Part shown: positions 1 to 5,519 of the stretch, in pieces
How the letters are laid out: every line of letters begins with the position of its first letter
Position numbering within the stretch: position 1 is the stretch's first letter
From: Terriglobia bacterium
GTDB taxonomy: Bacteria > Acidobacteriota > Terriglobia > UBA7540
Direction: 5' to 3'
NCBI GenBank assembly: GCA_030042795.1
Contig: JASHYZ010000675.1
Coordinates: forward strand, 1 to 6,473
DNA: 6,473 nucleotides
Made by a program: the position numbers and the translations under genes
The notes under the pieces: model-generated
What the model was told of the DNA's origin: nothing
Seen by the model: only the letters and a program-made list of their open reading frames with translations
Database searches by the model: none

Positions 1-236
1 TTCTCCGTCATCAGGCGTCGCGCGCTCTCAAGGCGAGCTCGCCGCTCCTCCAGGGTGATCGGCACCGCTTGGTCTTTCATGGACTTCAGCGCAGCGATCG
101 ACGGCGCCAAAGGCGCGCCGGTCGACGGCTCGGAAGGATGTTCTTGTGCTTGGGCCAGTTGTGAAGAGAAGCCGCCACTCAGGGATGCCGCGGCAACAGT
201 TCCTGCCGCGCGTAAGAAGCCTCGTCGGGAAGCCAA
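1..236 (-). CDS. Tat-exported M24-family metallopeptidase (Xaa-Pro aminopeptidase-like), N-terminus only
   Basis: The gene begins at a TTG codon at 236 and runs off the left edge of the window, so only about 78 residues are visible. A GGAGG ribosome binding site (243-247) lies six bases upstream of the TTG, which decides this start; no ATG fits. The product opens with a twin-arginine signal (ASRRGFLRAAG), then an Ala-rich hydrophobic stretch ending around QLAQAQ, a plausible signal peptidase site. The mature part contains SIAALKSMKDQAVPITLEER followed by RARLESARRLMTE. This pattern resembles the lead-in to the creatinase-like N-terminal domain of exported M24 peptidases (aminopeptidase P / prolidase group). 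Such enzymes cleave Xaa-Pro bonds with a two-metal centre, here outside the cytoplasmic membrane if the Tat signal works. The metal ligands lie outside the window, so the family call is recognition by pattern, while the Tat signal and start are seen directly. The gene follows the sigma factor gene after 140 bases and has its own TATAAT-like box. Confidence 0.6.
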   Translation of the reverse strand, partial: MASRRGFLRAAGTVAAASLSGGFSSQLAQAQEHPSEPSTGAPLAPSIAALKSMKDQAVPITLEERRARLESARRLMTE

Positions 237-318
237 TTGGATCCTCCGCAGATTAAACGTATCTATGACTCATTACGCCGTGTGCTTCGCGTGCCGCAGA
301 GGCGCGCTTGCGCCCAGC

Positions 319-347
319 ATTATAAGCGCAATTCACCTTTCCTCCGA
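319..347 (-). promoter_or_regulatory. Possible sigma-70 type promoter for the M24 peptidase gene
   Basis: On the minus strand a perfect TATAAT lies at 324-319. The hexamer 17 bases upstream (347-342, TCGGAG) is a poor -35 match, so this rests on the -10 box alone. It would start transcription near 312 and leave a leader of about 75 bases before the TTG start at 236. Its position in the gap between the sigma gene stop and the peptidase start is sensible. Confidence 0.3.
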
Positions 348-376
348 TGCGGCGTTCTTCAAAGCCACGGCGTCGT

Positions 377-1765
377 TCAACCTTCATTGTGTCTGCCGCT
401 GTCGCTGAGACGGGCGGCTTGCGTCATGAGATAGTTGCGCTCCGGTAGGCTGGCCGTGCGAGCAGCGGCCGCCCGGTAATGAGCGATGGCGGCCTGATGG
501 TCGCCGACCATCTCCAGCAAGTGCGCACGAACCGCGTCGAGGCGATGGTGCGCGGCCATTCGCGCATCGGAGTCCAGGGCGTTGAGCAGCTCAAGTCCTC
601 TGGATGGGCCGTGCACCATGGCCACTGCGACAGCGTGATTGAGCGTAACCATGGGATTGTCAGACATGTGTTTGAGCAGCTCGTACAGCGCCAGGATCTG
701 CGGCCAGTCCGTATCCGCAGCTCGGGCCGCATCGTCATGAACGGCGGCGATGGCGGCCTGCAACTGGTAGGCGCCAATCGATCCCTTCGATAGGGTCGTA
801 GTTAAGAGCGCCGTGCCTTCGGAAATCTCCGCCTGGTCCCACAGCGTCCGATCCTGCTCGGTGAGCGCGACCAGTTCTCCATCCGGCCCCGTGCGCGCGT
901 CGCGGCGGGCGTCGGTCAGTAGCATCAGCGCCAGCAGTCCCGCCACCTCGCCATCATCCGGCAGCAACGCATAAACGCATCGCGCCAAGCGGATAGCCTC
1001 GCGTGAGAGTTCAAGCCGCTGCAACTGCGGGCCGCCGCTGCTGGTGTATCCCTCATTGAAGATCAGGTAAAGCACGTGCAGCACGGCGCGGAGCCGTTGT
1101 CCGCGTTCCCGGCTGTCGGGCATCTGGAAAGGTACGTTAGACGCCTTGATGCTGGCCTTGGCCCGGCTGATCCGCTGCGCCATGGTAGCCTCGGGAACCA
1201 GGAACGCGCGGGCGATTTCAGCCGTGCTCAAACCGCCGACCGCGCGCAGCGTAAGCGCGATGGCTGACGGCAGTGTGAGGGAAGGATGACAGCACATGAA
1301 GAACAAGGTGAGCGTGTCATCCTGGCCCGTCTCGGGCTCAGCATCTGAAGCAGGTGACGAACGATCCGCCTCGATGGCTACCTCGGACTCCCGCTGCCGC
1401 CGGGCCTCCTCGCTGCGCCAGTAATCCGTCATGCGGCGAGAAGCGACTTGAATCAACCAGCCACGAGGATTCTCAGGCAGCCCTTCACGCGGCCATTGCA
1501 AGGAGGCCGCCAGCAGCGCCTCCTGCACGGCGTCCTCGGCGGCCGCGAAGTCATGGAAGCGGCGAACCACGGAGCCGAGCACCTGTGGGGCGAGTTCGCG
1601 CAGCAGACGCTCCGAACGGACGCCTAACGCCTCGTCTATCACGGCAGTTCTTTCGGCACATGGCTCATGGGCGTGGCCGGTCTCAGACGCCAAAGTAGGG
1701 CCGTCTAGCGTGCTGGTCTCCCTAGCTTTAGGCTCTGCTCGTTTTCCTTTTAGCCTGAACTTCAC
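377..1765 (-). CDS. ECF sigma factor, ECF42-like, with long TPR-like C-terminal extension
   Basis: The product is a 462-residue alternative sigma factor. Region sigma-2 lies at about residues 52-125 and includes the motif AEDAVQEALLAA, then LQWPREGLPENPRGWL, then an arginine-rich helix. Sigma-4 covers about 150-207 (LTLFFMCCHPSLTLPSAIAL, then LSTAEIARAFLVPEATMAQR). The remaining 250 residues form an alpha-helical extension with the hallmark LYLIFNEGYTSSGG (232-245) and repeats such as NPMVTLNHAVAVA and GDHQAAIAHYRAA. This architecture (DUF6596 plus TPR-like repeats) defines the ECF42 group. Those factors have no classical anti-sigma partner and are genetically linked to DGPF/YciI proteins, both true here. 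The extension is thought to be needed for activity. The GTG start at 1765 has only a weak AGAAGA upstream. The first 41 residues are unlike the family, and an in-frame GTG at residue 42 (1642) would give a more typical start. No TGTCGA motif precedes this gene, so autoregulation is not evident. Confidence 0.9.
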   Translation of the reverse strand: MKFRLKGKRAEPKARETSTLDGPTLASETGHAHEPCAERTAVIDEALGVRSERLLRELAPQVLGSVVRRFHDFAAAEDAVQEALLAASLQWPREGLPENPRGWLIQVASRRMTDYWRSEEARRQRESEVAIEADRSSPASDAEPETGQDDTLTLFFMCCHPSLTLPSAIALTLRAVGGLSTAEIARAFLVPEATMAQRISRAKASIKASNVPFQMPDSRERGQRLRAVLHVLYLIFNEGYTSSGGPQLQRLELSREAIRLARCVYALLPDDGEVAGLLALMLLTDARRDARTGPDGELVALTEQDRTLWDQAEISEGTALLTTTLSKGSIGAYQLQAAIAAVHDDAARAADTDWPQILALYELLKHMSDNPMVTLNHAVAVAMVHGPSRGLELLNALDSDARMAAHHRLDAVRAHLLEMVGDHQAAIAHYRAAAARTASLPERNYLMTQAARLSDSGRHNEG

Positions 1766-1841
1766 GATCTTCTGTACCAGATTTGCCGGAATAGGCTCTT
1801 GAAGCGGAAACGGTATCGCGCCCTTCGAGGTCTTGTAATGG

Positions 1842-1983
1842 CCTATTGAGGATTACGGAATATAGTGACGGCGATTCCTGTAGTGGCGCTCGGAGCCTGC
1901 CTTGTAAGGGAGCGCCGAAAGACAGCGGTCGCAGACCGCCACTACAACGAGGGTCGTCACTATATTTCGTAATCCTCAGTAGG
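1842..1983. repeat. 142-bp palindromic REP/MITE-like element
   Basis: Two 29-base arms, 1842-1870 and 1955-1983, are inverted copies with only two mismatches; each contains TGAGGATTACG and TATAGTGACG. Inside them a second inverted pair, TGTAGTGGCG (1879-1888) and its complement (1937-1946), can extend the stem. Two apical hairpins are also possible: GGCGCTC/GAGCGCC (1885-1891 and 1910-1916) and GCGGTC-GCA-GACCGC (1925-1939). The whole folds as a long stem topped by small hairpins, typical of non-autonomous palindromic elements or REP doublets. I found no convincing target-site duplication. It fills the gap between the methyltransferase and the sigma factor gene, ending about 77 bases before the sigma start. 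Any transcript running into the sigma gene must therefore read through it. Reading frames across it on both strands are by-products of the palindrome. Confidence 0.85.
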
Positions 1984-2067
1984 TCTGCAACCTTAGATTG
2001 CACCTCGAAGGCGAACTCCACGCAACGTTGATGGGAGTCAAAGCTGCGATGCTGCAATAGAAGCCGC

Positions 2068-2889
2068 TCAGTATCCAGGATAGGGGTCCCGTTTGTCCAC
2101 AAGGTACAGATACCGCAGCAGACGACGCTCGGCCGTCAAGCTACATACGCAGGACAGGAAATGTTGCAACCCTTCGAAGTTGCGGTCGCCTTCGACAGTA
2201 ACAAGCTCCGTCCTCCTTTTCTCCCGTGCCTGGTGCCACTGCTTCGCGATTCGCGCCGCACTCTCAGTTGTGTCGGTTACGCGAATCAGCCGGAACCCCG
2301 CTCGCTCAATCAGTCTTTCATTCTCTCCGGGCGGACTGTACAGGTAAAACCCAATGGAGCTCCGGGTGGCGATTTCTTCGTGGGAAAGCATTCCCCCGAC
2401 TACCAGCGCGTCACTGAATAGCATTCGTCCGCCCGGCTTCAGAATGCGAAACATTTCGCGCAACACTGCCAGCCGTCCCGGAAGGTGGCACAAGACATCA
2501 TTCGAGAAGATCGCATCAAAGGTGTTGTCGTCAAAACGGAGATTCTTCGAAGCGTCGGACTGCTCGAAATGTACCTGTGCGGCGAGACCTCTGGACGCTG
2601 CCAGTTGGTTTGCATTGTCAACTCCAGGTGCGTTGACGTCCAAGCCTACCAGGCGGCAGCCCAATCTTTCCGCAAGGTATAGTGCATACCCACCAGAACC
2701 GCAGCCTACTTCCAGCACTGACGAGTCAGGCTTCAAGTCAAGCAGGTTTGGGATTTCCTTAGACTCTTCGGTGGTAACCCAGCTCGTTTGTCCAAAATCC
2801 TCGCCATAGGTCTCCATGCGTACCTGTCGGTAGATATCAGACCCGTAGTTTGCATATGCACTGTCGTAGAGATCTACTGTCGCTGACAT
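2068..2889 (-). CDS. Class I SAM-dependent methyltransferase
   Basis: The product (273 residues) has the full Rossmann-fold methyltransferase signature: motif I LEVGCGSGG (59-67) for S-adenosylmethionine, an acidic residue after strand 2 in VGLDVNA (81-87), QSDAS with Asp112, motif IV FDAIFSNDVLCHL (124-136), and LKPGGRMLFSDAL (150-162). The N-terminal YGEDFGQTSWVTTEE and the C-terminal SPPGENERL and ERRLLRYLYL are features I associate with a recurring bacterial family of undefined substrate; small-molecule methylation is the likely role. The ATG at 2889 is preferred over an upstream TTG at 2898 because GAAGAGG sits nine bases before it. It lies 68 bases downstream of the second DGPF gene on the same strand. 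There is no ECF42-like motif in that gap, so co-transcription with the DGPF gene is likely. The substrate cannot be read from sequence. Confidence 0.9.
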   Translation of the reverse strand: MSATVDLYDSAYANYGSDIYRQVRMETYGEDFGQTSWVTTEESKEIPNLLDLKPDSSVLEVGCGSGGYALYLAERLGCRLVGLDVNAPGVDNANQLAASRGLAAQVHFEQSDASKNLRFDDNTFDAIFSNDVLCHLPGRLAVLREMFRILKPGGRMLFSDALVVGGMLSHEEIATRSSIGFYLYSPPGENERLIERAGFRLIRVTDTTESAARIAKQWHQAREKRRTELVTVEGDRNFEGLQHFLSCVCSLTAERRLLRYLYLVDKRDPYPGY

Positions 2890-2957
2890 CTTGGACAACC
2901 TCTTCGACCCGCCTCTATTGGCGGAGATGGACTACACAGAACGCATCAGCTATCCCG

Positions 2958-3353
2958 TCATAACAGTTCTTTCAGCGCACCGCTCACAATCTGCCGCACT
3001 TCGATCGGCATGCTGCCGCGCTTCCCTTCCGGCCCTGGCGCCGCCGAAGCCCGCGCGGCGATTCTGTAAGCTTGCTCCGGGCTTTCCACGTCGATGATCC
3101 AGTAGCCAGCGAGAAATTCCTTGGACTCCGGGAAAATCCCGTCAGTGATGGGCTCCCCGCCCTTTCCCGCGCGAACGATCCTGGCCTCGTTAGGAAACGC
3201 TAAACCCTCCGTAGAGATGAACACACCCTCTTCGTCAAGTTGCTTGCTGAAGGAGCGCATGAAAGCGGTATTCGCCAGGAGGTCCTGCTTAGGCCACTTG
3301 GCGTACGCGTCGAAATCGGCCTTCGTGCCTGACATCATCAGAATGTATTTCAT
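2958..3353 (-). CDS. YciI/DGPF-family protein (copy 1)
   Basis: This is a 131-residue cytosolic protein of the YCII-related (DGPF) family, a dimeric ferredoxin-like fold. It opens MKYILMMSGTKADFDAY and carries TDGIFPESKEFLAGYWIIDV at 70-89, the block that names the family, with Ile in place of the Pro of DGPF. It ends with the conserved MPIEVRQI. The ATG at 3353 is chosen because a strong AGGAGGGG site lies three bases upstream. A longer in-frame reading to 3428 would overlap the promoter and is rejected. Its partner 627 bases upstream is the same length and about 57% identical by hand count. DGPF genes are the hallmark neighbours of ECF42 sigma genes and their usual regulatory targets; their biochemical activity is not settled. 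The TGTCGA-N17-CGAC motif upstream supports sigma-factor control here. Confidence 0.92.
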   Translation of the reverse strand: MKYILMMSGTKADFDAYAKWPKQDLLANTAFMRSFSKQLDEEGVFISTEGLAFPNEARIVRAGKGGEPITDGIFPESKEFLAGYWIIDVESPEQAYRIAARASAAPGPEGKRGSMPIEVRQIVSGALKELL

Positions 3354-3400
3354 GTTCCCCTCCTGCCATGCTAACTGTACTCTTGCACTTGCACAGAGTC

Positions 3401-3427
3401 GTCGAAGCGGGTGGTGAATTCTCGACA
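3401..3427 (-). promoter_or_regulatory. ECF42-type promoter of DGPF copy 1
   Basis: On the minus strand TGTCGA (3427-3422) is followed by exactly 17 bases and then CGAC (3404-3401). The core ATGTCGAGAAT is identical to the block upstream of the other DGPF gene, although the rest of the two spacers differ. The motif matches the ECF42 consensus as I recall it (-35 TGTCGA, -10 CGA/TC). It starts 74 bases before the ATG, predicting a leader of about 40 bases. It lies in the 100-base gap after the vapC remnant, so this gene has its own promoter. Confidence 0.75.
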
Positions 3428-3453
3428 TCCCGGAGATCAGTGAGTGCTCTTGA

Positions 3454-3880
3454 TTAGACCGTGATGAAACGCTTCGTCCTGAAATTGAGCAACGACTGCG
3501 CTAGATACCCGGGAACCTCCAGACTCAAGCCCTCGATCACGCCAAAGTGTCTGCGGTTCTTGGTCACCAGGGTGAGGTTCTCCTCGATTGCGGTTGTCGC
3601 AATCAGGGAATCAAACACGTGTAAGCCATGCGATTTGGCGTAGAGCTTCAACAGCTCGTACGCCCTCTTACCCGTGGAGTCGCGAAGCGGTACGGTCACA
3701 TAGGCTGACAGAAATGTATCGATGTTGGCGAGCTCCCTCATGTCCCGTGCGCCGACGATGAGTTCAAGAGCGGAAACCTCGATCGCCCACCCTTCGGGAA
3801 GCGCGTCGATGTACTCGGCGTGCCGTCTGCTTGCCTCGTGAAATGTCGATCAAAACGCCGCTGTCGATAAGGTAGGGCAT
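3454..3880 (-). pseudogene. VapC-like PIN-domain toxin, broken by one frameshift
   Basis: From the ATG at 3880 the reading starts MPYLIDSGVLIDISRGKQTA, the typical start of a VapC toxin with the first catalytic Asp (residue 6). The frame then becomes Arg-rich nonsense. Removing one base near 3820 (minus-strand GGCACGCC) restores TAAEYIDALPEGWAIEVSAL, then ELIVGARD with the conserved Glu, then HVFDSLIATTAIEENL with the next Asp, and LVTKNRRHFG to the stop at 3454. The repaired product would be 141 residues, normal for the family. VapC proteins are Mg-dependent ribonucleases that usually cleave tRNA or rRNA and are neutralised by a VapB antitoxin. No VapB gene precedes it: the 104 bases before the ATG hold no antitoxin-like frame. 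The intact C-terminal frame could start at an internal ATG (3741), but it would lack the first catalytic Asp and the conserved Glu. A sequencing indel is the main alternative to true decay. Confidence 0.85.
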
Positions 3881-3984
3881 CTAAGCTTGGCGAACTATTG
3901 GAATCCTAATCCTCCATAAATTGTAGCACTGGAAGATAAGACGACGGTTGACTCTGGTTCCAGCCGCAGTAAGCAACCTCAAGG

Positions 3985-4380
3985 TCACGTCATTTCATTA
4001 GGTTTCCTGCTCATTATTTGCCGCACTTCGATGGGCATGTTCGTGGGCACCCCGCCGGGCCCCGGCCCCGCTGAGATCCGGGCCGCAATTTCATAAGCAC
4101 GCTCTGGAGTCTCGACGTCAACGATCCAGTAACCCAGGAGAAACTCTTTCGACTCTGGAAACACGCCGTCTGTCACCGGCATGCCATCGTTCCCGGCGCG
4201 CACGATCTTGGCCTGATGCGGCAAGCCCAAGCCTTCGGTAACTATGAACTCTCCGGACTCAGTAAGATCCTGATTAATTTTCTTCAAATGCACAAAGTGG
4301 GTTTGGATGTCGCTCGCGGACCATGCCCGGTAACCGTCCACACCTGCTTTGGTGCCGGTCATCATCAGAATATATTTCAT
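3985..4380 (-). CDS. YciI/DGPF-family protein (copy 2)
   Basis: This 131-residue protein is the second YCII-related protein, beginning MKYILMMTGTKAGVDGY and carrying VTDGVFPESKEFLLGYWIVD at 69-88 and MPIEVRQI near the end. Here the family motif reads DGVF. The region around residues 20-40 differs almost completely from copy 1, while the DG block and C-terminus are nearly identical. This suggests an old duplication with a divergent helix rather than a recent copy. The ATG at 4380 is supported by GAGGAG eight bases upstream; a further in-frame ATG at 4398 lacks such a site. It is the first gene of the minus-strand block, divergent from the PP2C remnant. It carries the same TGTCGA-N17-CGAC motif as copy 1, at almost the same distance. 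Confidence 0.92.
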   Translation of the reverse strand: MKYILMMTGTKAGVDGYRAWSASDIQTHFVHLKKINQDLTESGEFIVTEGLGLPHQAKIVRAGNDGMPVTDGVFPESKEFLLGYWIVDVETPERAYEIAARISAGPGPGGVPTNMPIEVRQIMSRKPNEMT

Positions 4381-4428
4381 ATGTTGGACTCCTCTCATTT
4401 TCTGTTTATTTTACGTCTTCACACGGGG

Positions 4429-4455
4429 GTCGGAGCCCACAGGCCATTCTCGACA
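4429..4455 (-). promoter_or_regulatory. ECF42-type promoter of DGPF copy 2
   Basis: On the minus strand TGTCGA (4455-4450), a 17-base spacer and CGAC (4432-4429) lie 75 bases before the ATG at 4380. The -35 part and five bases after it (TGTCGAGAAT plus the preceding A) match the copy 1 promoter exactly. An A/T-rich palindrome (4473-4487) sits just upstream, where an UP-like element would lie. Confidence 0.75.
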
Positions 4456-4472
4456 TTCGTCACAAGACACCG

Positions 4473-4487
4473 GAAAAAATATTTTTC
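4473..4487. promoter_or_regulatory. A/T-rich inverted repeat in the divergent intergenic region
   Basis: GAAAAA-ATA-TTTTTC is a perfect six-base inverted repeat with a three-base centre. It lies between the DGPF copy 2 promoter and the PP2C start. It could be an operator, or an UP-like element for the leftward promoter. For the rightward gene, TATTTT inside it at 4480 has TCGTCA 17 bases upstream (4457-4462), a weak sigma-70-like pair. Function is not established. Confidence 0.3.
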
Positions 4488-4542
4488 GTCCCGCGTTGTA
4501 GATTTCGCGCTTTGTCAAGCGACATACTTGCGGAGGTGAAAA

Positions 4543-5043
4543 ATGCAAAGCGACGCGACAGTGATGGAAATCGATCAAGACTGGGCGGCCGCGTGCAAGT
4601 CCAGCGGGGGTTTATGCCGCACCTGCTGCCGGGCGATCGAAACCCTGAGCTACAGCGCACGTTGCCGGCAGTTGCGGGATCTGGGTGGTGACTGCTATGA
4701 CTTTGTACCTTTGCCAGATAACCGGCTGGCCGTAACCGTTGGAGACGCCTCGGGCAAGGGCCTGGCGGCAGCGCTTATGATATCGAACCCTCAGTCGGCT
4801 CGTCGCACGGCTGCCTTATTAGCTGGTAACGACGGCGCCGCCGTACTTGATTTGGTGAATCGCCAAGCCCATGCGACGGCCCTTGCCGACCGGTACGTCA
4901 CCTTGTTCTATGGCGTTTTCGACGCACAAACCCGCACGCTGCATTACGTCAATGCAGGCCATAATCCGCCCATGGTCATCCGGCGAGACGGCTCGATTGG
5001 CTTGAAACCGGCGCACTGCTGGACACTAGACGAGCACCGGTAA
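4543..5043 (+). pseudogene. SpoIIE/PP2C-type serine phosphatase (RsbU-like), multiply frameshifted
   Basis: The central part is an unmistakable SpoIIE-type PP2C domain: LRDLGGDCYDF (44-54) with metal-binding Asp residues, VGDASGKGLAAALMI (66-80), and YVTLFYGVFD through YVNAGHNPPMVIRRDGSI (to about 152). Such phosphatases dephosphorylate anti-sigma-factor antagonists in partner-switching pathways. Three frame changes break the family pattern. Between 4590 and 4632 the family sequence RVQVQRGFMPHLLP reads in another frame, while the open frame gives Cys-rich nonsense. The frame returns at 4633 with AIETLSYSAR. After Ile152 the family sequence WLETGALL moves frame again, and the open frame stops at 5041. 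The C-terminal portion with the usual TDG metal site is missing, so the product should be inactive. GGAGGTG (4532-4538) gives a good start at 4543. Either true decay or assembly indels could explain the frame changes. Confidence 0.82.
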
Positions 5044-5096
5044 AATCTGCTGCCAGTGTCGGAGCAGCCCAGAGATTACTTTGGCCTGGCCCCCGG

Positions 5097-5501
5097 TTAA
5101 CTCCCCATTCCGGTGCTCTTGGAAGAGGGGAACTTCATCTCTTGCCGCCAGCCGTGAACATCAATTTCGGTGATGACGTGCTGGTTTGCGGCCGTGTTGT
5201 ATTGGATCTCCGTCTGGTCAATCTTCTTGCTTTGATTGACCAGCGTGACAGGCGCCTTTGCCACCAACTTCCCGTCTTGATAAAACATAACTTCTGGCGA
5301 ACTTGCGTTTGGGCTCAGCTCCACTTTGTAGTTGCCGGGCTTCAACTCGGAGCCATTCTCGATTCGAGATGTATAAAGAATACTCACCTGGCCTGACTCG
5401 GTGTGATTGGTAGTCCTGGATGACCGCGCCCAGACCGTAGTGACTGTCAGGAATGTTGCGGTGACTGCGATGAAAGCAAGTTGACAAAAATTGTTCCTCA
5501 T
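5097..5501 (-). CDS. Small secreted protein of unknown function
   Basis: This 134-residue protein has an N-terminal signal sequence: MRNN, a hydrophobic core of about 18 residues (LAFIAVTATFLTVTTV), and a likely cleavage site after VWA near residue 25. The mature part of about 110 residues is rich in short beta segments: LKPGNYKVEL (53-62), EVMFYQDGKLVAKAPVTLV (70-88), then QTEIQYNT, VITEIDVHG and QEMKF. A 'GxYKVEL ... DGKxVAKAP' pattern is familiar to me from exported beta-sandwich proteins of Acidobacteriota, none with an assigned function. An AGGAGGT site (5513-5519) lies 11 bases from the ATG at 5501, longer than usual, and a three-codon frame (ATG AAC TGA) sits between them. The alternative longer frame up to 5753 looks non-coding. 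It converges on the PP2C remnant; no strong terminator is visible in the 53 bases between the stops. Confidence 0.8.
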   Translation of the reverse strand: MRNNFCQLAFIAVTATFLTVTTVWARSSRTTNHTESGQVSILYTSRIENGSELKPGNYKVELSPNASSPEVMFYQDGKLVAKAPVTLVNQSKKIDQTEIQYNTAANQHVITEIDVHGWRQEMKFPSSKSTGMGS

Positions 5502-5519
5502 GTTCAGTTCATACCTCCT

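Noticed and set aside
479..793. Long plus-strand open frames opposite the sigma factor gene
   Set aside because: They are antisense shadows of a well-conserved coding region in GC-rich sequence.
1828..1986. AGGTCT on both sides of the palindromic element as a target-site duplication
   Set aside because: The right copy overlaps the repeat arm, and the left copy is separated from its arm by several bases, so the geometry is wrong.
1728..2102. Minus-strand open frame of 124 codons crossing the palindromic element
   Set aside because: Much of it is translation of the inverted repeat. It overlaps the methyltransferase end and the sigma start, and has no family pattern or good ribosome binding site.
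3842..3868. Two plus-strand TGTCGA hexamers inside the vapC remnant
   Set aside because: They lie within coding sequence on the opposite strand, have no CG[AT]C at the right distance, and face no gene.
4472..4490. GGAA...CGTC as a classical ECF promoter for the PP2C gene
   Set aside because: The spacing between the two parts is only about 11-12 bases, well short of the 16-17 normally seen.
5047..5067. CTGCT/AGCAG hairpin as a terminator between the convergent genes
   Set aside because: The stem is only five pairs with an 11-base loop and no T-tract on either side.
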